In this document: piece after piece, positions 1 to 11,625 of the stretch | Numbering within the stretch: the stretch's first letter is position 1 | How the letters are laid out: each line of letters begins with the position of its first letter | NCBI GenBank assembly: GCA_031769625.1 | Contig: JAUIMM010000015.1 | Location: 28,612,501-28,676,500, forward strand | DNA: 64,000 nucleotides | From: Taudactylus pleione | Taxonomy: Eukaryota; Chordata; Amphibia; Anura; Myobatrachidae | Direction: 5' to 3' | Translations under genes and position numbers: made by a program | Notes under the pieces: model-generated | Database searches by the model: none | Told to the model about the DNA's origin: nothing | What the model saw: the letters and a program-made list of their open reading frames with translations, nothing else

Positions 1-150
1 CTCACTACTGGAGGCAACTACAGGGGCCTCACTACTGGGGGCAACTACAGGGGGCTCACTACTGGGGGCAACTACAAGAGGCTCACTACTGGGGGCAACT
101 ACAGGGGGCTCACTACTGGGGGCAACTTCCGGGGGCTCACTACTGGAGGT
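1..150. repeat. 27-bp minisatellite
   Basis: Five units begin at 1, 28, 55, 82 and 109 with exact 27-bp spacing and a sixth starts at 136 and decays. Each unit begins CTCACTACTGG and runs into GGCAACTACAGGGG. Diverged, irregular units with CACTACTGGGGGCA continue to about 225. It sits inside the hAT-like element. Confidence 0.9.
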
Positions 151-360
151 ACTGCATAGGGGGACCATTACTGGGGAGCACTACATAGGCGGGCACTGCA
201 TAGGGGGACCACTACTGGGGGCATTATATAAAAGGAACTGCATAAGAGGGGCGGCGGCAGCTGGGGCTGGCATAGGTGCTGGGGGGTGGTACATTTTAGT
301 TTGGGGGGGGCACCAACATTTATCTTGCCTCCGGGCACCTGGGATGAAGTTACGCCACTG
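1..360. mobile_element. hAT-like non-autonomous element, 3' part (cut by window edge)
   Basis: The segment ends at 360 with GTTACGCCACTG, the reverse complement of the CAGTGGCGTAAC terminus that starts the well-supported hAT element at 19350. Its interior is a minisatellite followed by low-complexity GC-rich DNA, the same design as the hAT elements at 19350-20747 and 26148-28085. The 5' end lies outside the window, so the 8-bp target duplication cannot be tested; the base run after the terminus is GGTCAGGG. No transposase remnant is visible, so it was presumably mobilised in trans. Confidence 0.6.
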
Positions 361-620
361 GGTCAGGGGGTAAATAGGACAGGGGAACATTACTTACCGT
401 TCCCCTGCCGGGATTGTAACCATAGGGATGTCACTGTCAGTGTACTGACAGCCGGCATTCCGTCTATCGGTATTTTATACCGATTCCCACTCTTATAATG
501 ATGTACACAAGGGATCATAAATCCTGGTTTCTGCATGCCTAAAGTTTTGAATGCATAATTTTCTTCAGTTTTAGAGTTACAAATGGTTTTTACTGCCTCT
601 TATGTGAAAAGCGGAAGAGT
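361..620. other. No gene; short fragment of a CCGGCAT repeat family
   Basis: Positions about 408-490 (TGACAGCCGGCATTCCG near 449) resemble the ends of the telomere-like elements described at 28590 and 31441. The rest shows no recognisable feature. Confidence 0.35.
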
Positions 621-664
621 GGCGTTACCCAATAGTAACTCATTGGCTACTATTGGGTAACGCC
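621..664. repeat. Perfect 17-bp inverted repeat (hairpin)
   Basis: Arms GGCGTTACCCAATAGTA (621-637) and its exact complement (648-664) flank a 10-nt loop. A similar GGTAACGCCA word occurs at 49207 and GGCGTTACCCTATAG at 29800, so this may be the core of a short MITE. No function is evident. Confidence 0.75.
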
Positions 665-1486
665 ATCTGGTGTTACCTATCACGGCCAAACTTGGTAAAT
701 CTGACAGCTTTGCAGCCACCATAGAAAATAATGGACAGTTCAGGGAGGACAAATGTGCAGATCCAATTCCGAATATCCACAATATATATAAACATAAGAG
801 CAAAGTGCAAAAACTGGAAAGTCTAATAGGAGGCTTCCTGTATGGGGGGTTGGAGACATTTTGTTATTATTCTGGAGGTGTTGGTAAACTGGATTTTAAA
901 TAGAAACACTCTTTGCCTACCAGTTCCACTCCATACCAGTGTTTTACAGATGTTCACACACAAAAAAATCCATTATGAACACAAGTACCTGACACCTGAA
1001 TGAATCACATCACTTTTCTCTATTTTTCCTACAGGTGTTGAATATTAACATCTGGGTGTAATGAGCAGTAAAACGCACATACTTAGGTAGTGGTCATTTA
1101 GTAACAGGGTAGGAATACTGGAAACAGATAACTGATTGCACAAGACTTTGCTCATATGAATAGGAGCAGAAAATATTCAGCATGCAGAGGTACATGCAAT
1201 GCAGTTCTACATCTGCAGCTAGTGTCATACATTATCCACACATTAATGCTCATTTGTACTGGAAGAAGCAGATTTTGCACAACAGGAAAAAATATCAAAT
1301 GCCCCAGCGTAAGGAGAATGGAATCTGATTTTTCCATCATGGAATATATTACAAACTTATAGAATACATTTCCTGATTTAGATCTCTCTTTTATAACACA
1401 TCATATGCAGAAATGCATTACATACAGTACGGCATATTATACTACAAGATTCTAATTCCTCATAGATGACTGTCCTAATTCTAAGT
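665..1486. other. No recognisable feature
   Basis: AT-rich sequence. Open frames are under 80 codons and show no family resemblance or exon-like structure. Confidence 0.5.
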
Positions 1487-1665
1487 GGTAAATTTACTAA
1501 AGTGAGAGTTTTTAGAGGTGAGTTTTAAAAGCCCATAGCAGCCAGATTCTAGCTATTATCTTCTAGAAGGTGCTAGTTAAATGTTAAGTAGAACCCGATT
1601 ATTTGCTATGGGCAGCATCACTGTTAAAACTCACTTCTAAAAACTCTCACTTTAGTAAATTTACC
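1487..1665. mobile_element. Palindromic MITE, GGTAAATTTACTAAAG family, copy 1
   Basis: Long terminal inverted repeats begin GGTAAATTTACTAAAGTG and end in the matching TTTAGTAAATTTACC, with AGAGTTTTTAGA/CTAAAAACTCTC continuing the arms. The central part (CTAGCTATTATCTTCTAGAAGGTGC region) is shared with the second copy at 9415-9610. There is no coding capacity. Superfamily is uncertain; a TA target is possible but not clear. Confidence 0.85.
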
Positions 1666-2102
1666 CTTTAATTGTTATAAATATGGCCTACTGGAGGCAG
1701 ATCTATACCATTGCCTATGGTCTTTTGCAATTACTGTTTTTTTGGGACTGTGTGCAATGCTATTTCCATTTACAATTACTCGAGAATGGGCAATTTAATC
1801 TCAACCTACTATAGCCTATTTCTTCCCCACTTGTTCTGAAATGAATGACAATCAAATTTCAGCTTCACCTGCTGTGGTGGGTATATGCTCTGTGCATGGG
1901 CACAGATGCAAGTTTATGCATTTTTGCCTATGTCCGTTCTATTCTTAGTCGGATGGAACTTGGCCGGGTCTGTCTTTCTGTGACATTTGGCGTTTCGGTG
2001 CAGCAGCAATGCAAATGCACAGAATTGCTCTGTGTTGTGGGTGTTCATCTAAGGCTCTGTGTGAATCAAAGTCATGAAAACCGGCAGTTTGAATAAAATC
2101 CT

Positions 2103-2375
2103 GTTGGCTTCCCGATGCAGCAGTTGGCTTCTTGATGCAGTGGTTGGTTTCCCAATGCTGTGGTTGGCTTCCCGATGCGGCAGTTGGCTTCTCGATGCGG
2201 CAGTTGGCTTCCAGATGCGGTGTTGGCTTCCCGATGTGACGATTGGCTTCCCTGTGCGGCGGTTGGCTTCCTAATGTGGTGGTTGGCCTCACGATTCAGC
2301 GCTTGGCTTCCCGATGCGGCAGTTGGCTACTCAATGTGGCGGTTGGCTTCTCGATGCGGCGGTTGGCTTCCTGAT
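2103..2375. repeat. 20-bp minisatellite
   Basis: About 14 units of 20 bp, consensus TTGGCTTCCCGATGCGGCGG, with roughly 10-25% divergence and one 19-bp unit. Because 20 is not a multiple of three the array reads as repetitive peptide in several frames, which explains the open frames here; none is a gene. Confidence 0.92.
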
Positions 2376-2585
2376 TGCATACCCCTGTATTCTTGTATTA
2401 GCATAAGGTAGTAAATCAAGCTTCTGTGGCTACCCACAACTACAGACATTTTACCTGCAATCAGCATCAGCCCCTATGTTACTTTTGATGACTATTTTAT
2501 ATGCTATATTCATTCATCTGCTAGAGTCTATGATCTTTTGTTCTGTCTTTTCCCTGCAATTGTTTTAATTCTATTGTTATATAGT

Positions 2586-2767
2586 GGCCCATTTACTAAT
2601 TATAGGGTTTAATTCTGATAATAATAAGTTTCTTATTACTTCTATTCGCGGCAATATGGATGCTTTTTGAATTGCTCCGGAACGTAAGTATCTGCTGCCG
2701 CAACTCGCGGCGAGTTAGATACTTAATTATGGGGCCACACGGCCCCCAATAATAAATAAGCCCATTT
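2586..2767. mobile_element. Probable palindromic MITE
   Basis: GGCCCATTTACTAATTATAGG at the left is loosely matched in inverse by AATAATAAATAAGCCCATTTG at the right, and the middle contains the near palindrome CTGCCGCAACTCGCGGC. Terminal match is imperfect, so the boundaries are approximate. Confidence 0.45.
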
Positions 2768-4841
2768 GTCCTTTTACTGTACTTTATATTCAAAGACAAT
2801 ATACCCCAGGTACATAACGTTAGAAAAGAGAGGAAGAGAAACGTTTGGGTATATAGTATACTGAGTCAAGCTTGTGCTAAGGAGAAAATGTAGCTAAATT
2901 TAATACAAAAGCCACTTGTTACAAGGGATCACACGCCATGAACCTCTCTGCATTATTAAGCTAATGGGTTAAACACAGAGGTGATTTTAAATGCATTTAA
3001 AAAATTGCAGAGGAGTTTAAAGCAAATATTTTTTTTATCCACAAAGATGTGATCTCTTGTTAAAATGCACCAAATGTCTTGCCAAGGAACAATCGCACCA
3101 TTTCCTTCTCACTATTTCCATTACATAGAAAATGAATGAAGACACAGATGTAAAATAGTATAAAACACTTAAAAATATTTAAATCTATTCCACACAGAGG
3201 TCAAAGAAACATTTAGTATGATTTGCCTCCATGCAACTACTATTTTTAAACCTGTTAAAGAAACAAAACTCATGGCTTTGTTTGGCAAGTGTTACATGCT
3301 TTTACTCTCTCATATTTATTTATTCATCTGTGTGCTGTGTACGTATATTTTGCAACTAAAGACCTGAGGGTTATTGTATTGATAATGTTACTCTTTTGCA
3401 TCATATTTTTAAGTCTATTGGTTATAGGTAAAGGACACTTGTGTGCAGAGAATACACAACTGGATGAGCTTCTGTTTGACAGGGCAAGATGGGTATATAG
3501 GGGAGTTATGTTAAAGGTATTCATGAGATCAGAAAGCAGTAAAAGGTGGGATAGGGGCAGACTTAAAATATTGTATAATGAAGGAACTGGTGAGTGGTGT
3601 GCCCAGAGGCAACATCCGAAATACGGACCCAAGTAGAGTCAGGAAACAGGTGCGGCTAGATAGCTAAACTGAAGCTTCTCTATTTCAAATAACCTACTGA
3701 GACTGTCCCAGGGAATCCATTACATAACAAGCCAATTGACTATAAGCATGCTGTGCACAATTTAAACATTGTGTTTAGCAAACACCATATGCCGATGCAT
3801 GTAACCGTCACCTTCACAGAATGCCTCCTGCTATGCAGACAAAGCAAAATAGATGTTCTAATGACCTCCAACTCCATTGCATGCAGAGAAATAAAGCAGG
3901 AGGATGGGGTGGGGTACTGTACATGTATTTGATTCCTGTTTGTGCCTTGGGGCCCTAAGTATCAGATAGATATGCGGAGGTGAAGAGAAATAAACAGATA
4001 ATTAAGCCAGATCATGTACCAACATACTGTATTTACCAGCAAAAAAGAGAAAGTAATAGCTTCAAAGAAAAGTTATAAACATTCAAACAAATAAAGTCTG
4101 CTCCCACCAAACAGGGCAAAACATGAGCACAAGAGGTCTAATTCTTCTCATTAATATATCATAATCATCATCCACTTACATAGCACCAGCCTGCTTCTTA
4201 CAATTTAACATTTATTTATGGGCTCCATAAATAGGTATAAAGTGGATAAATAGGGAACATAACATCTTTAATCATGCATATTATATTTAGACCATAATTG
4301 CTTTACATGTATTTATTGCAATCTATTGGATTGTTTATAATGGGTGTAAAGGAAATGGTCACTCAGATCGGGATGTATCATGCACTGCATATTGCATGCA
4401 ATACATTCTGCCAATTATCGCATGCATAGCAGCATTTATTAATGAATAAAAACCACAAAGGACAGCTCCTCCAATTATAACTGTCCTTTACATTGTGAGG
4501 AATTCTGTGTCTATGACCTGGGAGCTGGGGGGGGGGGAGGCATGTGTGTGTGTGTCCAGAAGCCCATAGGCTTGCTGCATACTGGCACATCATAGACCCA
4601 TGGCAAACTATGGGGACTGCAGTGCCAGCGGGCTGCAGCAGATATCTCCACTTTTATGCATATGGGGTCTATGGCACATTTTTAGGGCTGTTACATCCCA
4701 CCCTCAGTCATTTATAGCCAATGCAGAATTGGCAGTCCACTCAAGAGAGTAAGGAAATACTGCCCATCTATAAATCCTGTTTTGGATATACAGCATCTAC
4801 AGTACAGAGAATGGTTTGAACACAGAGACTATGGAGACATA
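2768..4841. other. No gene recognised; weak old repeat remnants
   Basis: The 115-codon open frame at 3289-3636 (+) starts hydrophobic but has no family resemblance, and a 102-codon frame overlaps it on the opposite strand, so I do not call it. About 4148-4230 (CACTTACATAGCACCAG) looks like a decayed copy of the repeat at 35270-35550. 4454-4489 holds an imperfect AAAGGACAGCTC hairpin related to the one at 29963. The rest is featureless AT-rich DNA. Confidence 0.45.
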
Positions 4842-5018
4842 GGGGTCTATGTATTAAGCTTTGGAGAGAGATAAAGTGGACGGAGATAAAGTACCAGCCA
4901 ATCAGCTCCTAAATGTCACTTTACAGGCTGTGTTTGAACAATTACAGTTAGGAGCTGATTGGTTGGTACTTTATCTCCATCCAATTTATCTCTCTCCAAG
5001 GATTAGTACATAGACCCC
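4842..5018. mobile_element. Palindromic MITE, GGAGAGAGATAAA family, copy 1
   Basis: Terminal inverted repeat GGGGTCTATGTA...TACATAGACCCC encloses long arms containing TTGGAGAGAGATAAA and its complement TTTATCTCTCTCCAA, with the internal pair AGCCAATCAGCTCCTAA and TTAGGAGCTGATTGG. Copy 2 lies at 18964-19146 with the same arms and spacer. Non-coding. Confidence 0.88.
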
Positions 5019-6467
5019 ATAGTTGCTGTCTGCACAGTCTCTTTCAAGCCCAAATCTTGATCATAGTGCAACAAAAGTTTTTTCATTTATTACATTTGTC
5101 ACAGGCTACCACAATATAGAAAATAAATTGAAGAAGCAGAAAAATATTATCACACTGTGAAGAGAAATCAGTTGATTGGTTATACTTCTGGATTCTGGAG
5201 TGCAGCTCACACTTCTGCTTTGATAATTAATTTTACTACATTTTAATAATGCTTAAGACAGAACCTGCCCATATAATAATTGGAAACTGGTAAAAAAAAA
5301 TAAAAAAATTCTAATTTACAAAACATTTACGAAAAAAAATCTAATTAAACTATTTTTATAAAAATGAAATACAAAGTGCTAAATTATAAACTTTAAAGTG
5401 CAGATAATCCCTTTTCACTGTTCAACTATATAGTAATAGTGTAATATATACAGTATAACGCCACCACCACACCATATTCCATCTGTAAAGTTTGCTCTCA
5501 AGGACATTACTATTGCGCAGTCCCTACTCTCTCGTACTATTTGTTATGCTGCCAGGAACACTAATGATATTTTCTTTCAGAGGTGGACATCAGTTCAACA
5601 GAGGTTACAGGCTGACAATCAAATATCAAAAGGCAAGAGAGCAGCGCTAATCCATTTATGTCATACAAATGATTTCCAGGAGGATCTCAGCCCATCTTTC
5701 TGTGCACTGAAGGCTGCTGTCATATCATAGAGCAATGCATCACCCACTTTTGATGTGAAAGAAGAAGGTTTATTTTACAGAGGAAATTAGAGGTATTATC
5801 TCATGGATCCAGTTTGGTAATTAAGACGTAGTATGGATTATATCCTTGTCGAATCTCTGTTCATGTTGTCAGAATATATTAGTTACAGGTTTGTAACAGA
5901 CTTTTCCCTAAATAATCCTGGAAAATCGTTTTAACCATATGACACTGATATTTGTGATGAGTCAAACATTACTTTAAACAACATAATTTGATTCTCATTA
6001 TTTTATAATCATTGTTATCATGATGTATTTAGCTGTACTACCAGGCAGGCCACATACGACAAACACACTTGCCTATCCCTGCACTAAAACATAATCTTGG
6101 AGACAGGGCAAACACCGTTCTGCCCACGTGCCACGTGGCAATATTTGCTCAGTGAAGAATGCAGGTTCATTGACAAACATTAATAATAACATTAGAAAAG
6201 AGCATTTGACATAGGGTTGTCACAAGTCATACATATGAAGTTATAATTATTCAGACTTTGTAAATGTAATTACTTCTCTTTTTATCCTCAGTTACAGGAA
6301 TAACAGCCAAATGGCCTATACACATAAAAAATCATTAATGTCAGACTGAAAAAAATTGATTCCCTACTTTTTAATTACAAATAAATCACCGTAGACCATG
6401 ATTTCCAGCTATAGCATTGGCTGACCCTTATGTGATTAACATTGTGTGTATACATTTCAGGCACAAC
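5019..6467. other. No recognisable feature
   Basis: AT-rich DNA with short homopolymer runs. No open frame of note, no inverted repeat and no recognisable repeat family. Confidence 0.5.
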
Positions 6468-6715
6468 TAAGCAGCCGCTATGAGTATAACAATGGGACAT
6501 GAGCGGGGAGCCTGCCACGTGCCACCACGAGTCCTGCCGTGTATGAGTACACATCTGTATATACACACCAAACTTGCCAACTGTCCCTGATTGTCGGGGA
6601 GACTCCCTGAAATAGTAGCAATCTCCCTGACTCCCCAACTAAGCAGTCACTAGTAGTAAAACAATGGTACATGAGTGGGGAGCCTGCCACGTGCCACTAC
6701 GAGTCCTGTTGCCAC
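6468..6715. repeat. Direct duplication flanking a TTGCCAACT repeat fragment
   Basis: About 65 bp at 6468-6534 (AACTAAGCAGCCGC to CGAGTCCTG) recur at 6637-6709 with about 85% identity. Between them, 6571-6637 is a fragment (CTTGCCAACTGTCCCTGATTG) also present at 30170-30275 in inverse orientation and about 44401-44470. The arrangement fits a local tandem duplication or insertion; I cannot tell which. Confidence 0.6.
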
Positions 6716-7996
6716 TGCTCTGCAGGCAGACCCACAAGTCTTCCCCTTTAATTGGAGAAGGAGATCGAGTGGGACTAAAGCAAGTACTGTTAAAGGAGGA
6801 ATAGGGGGAGGAAGGAAGAGGTGAGCAGTGTCATGCCCAGCGCTAAGGCGGCATATATAAATGGCAGAGGCATGCTCACCACACTTACCCAGGCAGATTA
6901 TCCGTGGCCATGTGTAATGGCATATATGTTTCCTTTAGTTTTGCATTTAAAATACAAAGCATGATCTCCTAAAATTGTCTATCGCTCAGACTTCTTTTGC
7001 AGATGCAGTTTGCAATAAAATGAATAATTTGCATACAAAAGGAATCCCTGTCTTATTTCTGGCTATGAAAGGGTCAAACCATGCAGCTAATGACACTGAA
7101 TCACTCCACTGTGGTCAATACAATGTACTCTCTAAGTAATCTAACTTATCTTGCAATTGGAACAGTGCAATATCACTAGCACGTGACGCCATGATCTATC
7201 AGTAGCAGCAATTATCTGCACACATCTATACATAAGGATTCAGTATACTTGTATTTGGAACCTTAGGCAGTTTAAGGATTACACTCTGGCAGCCAATACA
7301 TGTTTATGCACAATGTAAATAAACCTTGGACAAAGGAGGCCCTTTCTTTATACTGATACTGAGCTGTCTACACATGTTCATGATTCTCATACTTCACATA
7401 AGGGGTTAGCTCAAGATCACTTGATCTTTTTTCCTCTCCAAGACAATGCCCATCTGTTGTTCCAATGCTGCCACTTTTCTACCATGTCTTCATTATAAAC
7501 TGGTCAGCAAAACTTACAGAAACTCACTATTGCAGTTATGAAAGTAGTATACTTAAGAGTTCCTGATGTTTTCAGTGTACAAAATACAAAATATACATTA
7601 TATGTGTGTGTGTCCTCCTCAGACACCTAGTCTGAATACGCCATGTGGCACGAGATGCCCCAGGCACGACTGGGCTGCTGCGGGAAGAGTACTATATGGT
7701 CTGTTTATTTGAATTTTGCTTATTTGCATCACAAACGCAGTGAAACACCACTTACAGTGTACTACAGATGCTGGGTTGCAACTTTAACTGCACAGGAATT
7801 TAATTTAAAAACATGTACAAAGTCACGGATGAAGCACAACTTGGCTTGGGAAAAGGCAGCGGCTGCCGCATCGCAGCCATTTGTATACAGATTCAGACTC
7901 AGTCGCACCCAGATGTACAAATCTCACACATGAAACTGCTCAGTGCAATCTAGCACAATAGGATTGTTGCTTCCAGTTGTTTTATTTTTGTGAATA
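6716..7996. other. No recognisable gene
   Basis: Mixed AT-rich DNA. A TATA-like string (CATATATAAATGG, about 6850-6862) is present but with no gene near it. The 96-codon frame at 7643-7933 has no family resemblance. Confidence 0.45.
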
Positions 7997-8784
7997 ATAC
8001 CCCTTTCAGACATACAACCCGGGAAATTTCCTGCTGAGACCCGGGAATTTGCACAGGAGAAATTCCCGGGTCTCAGCAGGAAATTTCCCGGTCGAGACAC
8101 CCTTTCACACTACAGTGTCTACCCGGGAAATTCCCGGGTAGCACCATTCAGACAAGAGCATTGTTTTTCTGCTTACCTGCCTCTTCTCTGCCGTCTGCTC
8201 CTCCTAGCCTATCCCCTCTCCAGCTGATGATGATGATGATGTCATCATTCGGCTGCAGGAAGCCGGTCAATCATAATGCAGCTTTTTTTTTTATTGTTTT
8301 TTTTATTACTATTATTTTTTTTTTTAATTTCTTTTATTTCCCTGGTGGTCCAGCAGGAGTGCGGGCGGCCCGCTGTGGCAGAGACCCGCCGGCGGGTGTC
8401 CCCACCGTCCGGCTGGGGTTCTCTGTACACAGCTGGCCGGCGCTGGGGGTGGTGAGCAGCAGCGCTGAGCATCCTATAGGACGCTCCGCGCTGCCAACTC
8501 AAAGCAGCAGCACTGAGCGTCCTATAGGACGCTCTGCGCTGTCAACTCCATGTAAAAGCTGCTTGGTGCTGCCCGGGAGTAGTAAATTCCCGGGTAGCAC
8601 CATTCAGACAGAAGCAGTGTAATTTCCCGGGACTTAAGTCCCGGGAAAAACCCTGGTCGATTGAAGGGTCGGCTACCCGGGAATGTGTTCTCGGGTAGGT
8701 ACCTTTCAGACATACGTGGCAACCCGGGAATTTGGCTGAGACAGGCCAAATTCCTGGCATTCTCGGTATGTCTGAAAGGGGTAT
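7997..8784. mobile_element. Non-autonomous DNA transposon, ATACCCCTTTCAGAC family, copy 1
   Basis: Ends are ATACCCCTTTCAGACATAC and the inverse GTATGTCTGAAAGGGGTAT, followed inward by repeated, mutually complementary CCCGGGAAATTCCCGGG motifs. The interior holds poly-T and a GC-rich part with two tandem copies of GAGCGTCCTATAGGACGCTC (about 8467 and 8515), itself a 20-bp palindrome. Copy 2 is at 23363-24234. No transposase is encoded; the open frames inside are artefacts of GC-rich repeats. The flanks do not give an unambiguous TSD. Confidence 0.85.
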
Positions 8785-8859
8785 AAGACACACAATTTGA
8801 GTGAAAAAGATTCTCAGCGCATACGAGTCACCCGGGACCTCACGCACCAAGAAGGGCTG

Positions 8860-9010
8860 TTTGGCGTGACTAACTGCTTTGGGGCTCAATTACATGTGGA
8901 TGTAAGTCAGTTTTATGGCACGCCTCTCAGATGTAGCAGTACACATCGATGTTACCGCCGTGCTCAGAGATGGTGCTTTCACAATCTACCTGAAATGCTT
9001 TTTCAAAAGT
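8860..9010 (+). repeat. Interspersed repeat with conserved frame, copy 1
   Basis: This stretch matches the complement of 29550-29655 at roughly three-quarters identity with few indels, so an open frame in both copies gives similar peptides sharing the core RCSST, a YRRA word and CFHNL. Similar peptides follow from gap-free DNA similarity and do not alone prove coding. It may be part of a longer transposon of unknown class. Confidence 0.5.
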
Positions 9011-9088
9011 TTGAGTCTGAGGAGATCTTTCTCTACGAGCGATTCCAATCGAAGTCAATGTGATTAGTAATCACCAGTGGCAGTTGTA

Positions 9089-9322
9089 ACTGTACCTTTA
9101 AAACTGTTTTTACTGTAATATTGCTGGGTATCTGCTGGGAAGGTAAGCCTAAAAAATCCTGAGTAACTGGCCAATGGGAGTCTGGGGGCAGGCAGATGCA
9201 GGAGGGAGGAGCTGATTGCTGTGTCCCAGCTGCAGCGGCTATGATGCACGGCGCTGATCCCTGGGGAGCTTACCTTCCCGGCGGACACCCAGCAATATTA
9301 AAAACAAGTTTAAAGGTACAGT
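9089..9322. mobile_element. TA-target MITE (Tc1/mariner-like ends)
   Basis: Terminal inverted repeats of about 57 bp start ACTGTACCTTTAAA and end TTTAAAGGTACAGT, continuing through ATATTGCTGGGT and GGAAGGTAAGC. TA flanks both ends (9087-9088 and 9323-9324), the target duplication of Tc1/mariner elements. There is no coding sequence. Confidence 0.8.
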
Positions 9323-9414
9323 TAGGGTTATGTTTTATCTGGCCCCTCCTCTGCTATTTTTGAGCTCCACTGCAGCCACTAGTGAGCAATCATCCCTAGG
9401 CATATTGAGACTTG

Positions 9415-9610
9415 GGGGTAAATTTACTAAAGTGTGAGTTTTTAGAAGTGAGTTTTAGAAGAGATGTTGCCAATAGCAACCAATCAGATTCTAGTTATTA
9501 TCTTCTAGAAGGTGCTAGTTAAATGTTAAGTAGAAACTGATTGGTTACTATGGGCAACATCTCCTCTAAAACTCACTTCTAAAAACTCTCACTTTTGTAA
9601 ATTTACCCCT
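9415..9610. mobile_element. Palindromic MITE, GGTAAATTTACTAAAG family, copy 2
   Basis: Same termini and arms as 1487-1665, here better preserved: GGGGTAAATTTACTAAAGTG at the left and TTTGTAAATTTACCCC at the right, with internal AACCAATCAGATTCTAG matched by the complementary AACTGATTGGTTACTA part. Confidence 0.9.
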
Positions 9611-9848
9611 TGGTGTATGAGAACACATAGTTTAATAGGTTTAATTTTACAAAATATTTTAAATAAGGTATAATCGTTCAACTGCAATTTTTGAATTGAC
9701 ATATAGTACAAAATAACCTCATTCTTTACCCACTATATGTCGACAACATTATGTTTATAGGAGAATTCCCGACACAGTCGCAATGTTATGTAAAGAATTT
9801 TAGCAGTTTCGGAATTATAAATGCAAAGTTTTAAAAATGATTTAAGGT

Positions 9849-10481
9849 AGTGGTTCTCAAACATGGTCCTCAGACCCCTAACAGTTCATGTCTTCCAGGT
9901 CACCTACAGATCTTTAAAATGTGACAATTTGTCATACACCCGTGCAACTGCCAGTATTTATGGAAAATGTGCCCTGAGGACTAAGGGCCTGATTCAGCAA
10001 GGCTCGTAGTTGCTTATACACACGCAATCAGCCGATTGTTGCGTACTGCGCATGTGTATGCATCACAGTGCGTGTGTGCGAACTAGCTATTATGATCGGG
10101 ACTGTGATAGCAGCGGCTGCGCAAACCCATTGCAGAGTGATTGACAGGAAGTGCCGTTTGTGGGTGGTGACACGGGGTTGTCAGGCGAACGCAGGCATGC
10201 CAGTGCGTTTCAATGCTGTTGCATGGGCGTGCATAAATTATCCACTGCGATACCATACGCAGCCTGAGTTCTCATAGCATGTGCTGAAGTAAGCAATTCC
10301 TGAGCGAGGTCTGACCTGCCTTAACTGTGCGTATGGGTCCGATGTTGCTCGATGTTACTGATTATTTCGCTATGTTGCTAAAGTATACTGATGTGAGTAA
10401 GGGGAAGCAACTGCGTTGTGTGCATATTAGCAGAATAACAATCCTTGCTGAATTAGGCCCTAAGTTTGAAAAACACTGGTC
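9849..10481. mobile_element. hAT-Charlie-like MITE split by a Harbinger-like insertion
   Basis: The left part (9849-9984) starts AGTGGTTCTCAAAC and the short right part (10461-10481) ends GTTTGAAAAACACTGG. The related intact copy at 25259-25458 has both ends joined, which confirms that 9985-10460 is an insertion. CAGTGGTTCTCAAAC termini are typical of the Charlie branch of hAT. Confidence 0.8.
9985..10460. mobile_element. PIF/Harbinger-like MITE, GGGCCTGATTCAG family
   Basis: Termini GGGCCTGATTCAGCAAGG and CCTTGCTGAATTAGGCCC are flanked by TAA on both sides (9982-9984, 10461-10463), a 3-bp TSD as in PIF/Harbinger. The core near 10138-10202 (TGACAGGAAGTGCCGTTTGTGG, then CGAACGCAGGCATGCC) recurs in the relatives at 62103, 47428, 27296 and 55058. 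No transposase remnant. It interrupts the hAT MITE at 9849-10481 and is therefore younger. Confidence 0.9.
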
Positions 10482-10788
10482 TAACGCATTATGTTTAAAG
10501 TTATACTGCCAACACGATTACAATGCTTTAAATAAAATTAGAACCAGTGCTCAAAATGGGGCGGTATGACATGCCACCTCTTCCAGCTGCTCCTTCAAGG
10601 CACCACTGCCTGCACCACTGCAGTAATCAGCAGAGCATAGGTATGTACTGGATCAGGAGAGCCGGCAGCCACTGAAGCTTCCTGCACTGGTGGCCAGTGC
10701 AATAAAGCTTTATTTATTTATTATGGCGCAGCTCAGCGAGGATGAGAAGCAGCCAGAAAACACAGTAGTAGGTAAGGGATATGGGGCT

Positions 10789-11625
10789 GGACCTGGAGAG
10801 ACCCTGAGTACTGAAGAGGCAGAAAGGGGCTGGAGAGACATAAGGGACTGGACAGACAGAAAGGCCTGGATAGACAGAAGGGGATTGGCTGGAGAGACCA
10901 AAGGGAGCTGGAGAGACACTGGGGGCTGCAGCTGGAGTGACATTGGGGGCTGCAACTGGTGAAACAGAAGGGGGCTGAAGCATGAGAGACAGTGGGGGGC
11001 TGCAGGTGGAGGGACACTGGTGGGTTGGAAAAATACTAGGGGCTGGAGAGACAAAAGGGGGCTGGATAGACACAAGAAGTCTGGAGAGACCCAGGATTTG
11101 GTGATACACTGGAGGGCTGCAGCTGGAGTGACAATGGGGTGATTTGCTGGAGACACAGGAGGCTGAATCTGGAAAGACTCTGGGGGTCTGGAGAGACAGG
11201 GGGCTGCAGCTGGAGAGATACTGGGGGTTATAGAGACACTGGTTGGCTGGAAATACAGAAGGGGCTGGGGAGACAGATTTGTGCTGACTGGTGCAGGAGA
11301 GACACTGTGGGGGCTGGAGATAAACTGTGGCGCTTTGCTGGAGAGACAGAAGGAAAGACACTGGGGGTTTTGAGAGACACTTGGGGCTGTATATGGAGAA
11401 ACACTGAGATGGCTGCAGCTGGAGAGACACTGGGGGCTGGAGAGACTCAGGTACTGGAGAGACAGAAGTGATTGGAGAGACAGAAAGGGGCTGGCTGGAG
11501 CGACACTGGGGAGGCTGGAGACACTTGGGGGCTGCAGCTGGAGAGTCACAGGGGAATTAAGATGGAGAGACACAGGTGGACTGGAGAGACACAATGGGGG
11601 ATTAGGCTGAACAGAAATGTGGCGG
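10789..11625. repeat. Degenerate GGCTGGAGAGACACTGGG minisatellite
   Basis: Tens of irregular units built on CTGGAGAGACACTGGGGGCTG with variable spacing. It leaves long, Ser/Pro/Leu/Gln-rich open frames on the minus strand (the longest at 10710-11645), whose composition comes entirely from the repeat; I do not regard them as genes. It resembles the minisatellites inside the hAT elements, but no element ends were found. Confidence 0.85.

Noticed and set aside
3289..3636. A 115-codon frame with a hydrophobic start, considered as a small membrane protein
   Set aside because: No family resemblance, no splice or promoter context, and a 102-codon frame on the other strand covers the same bases.
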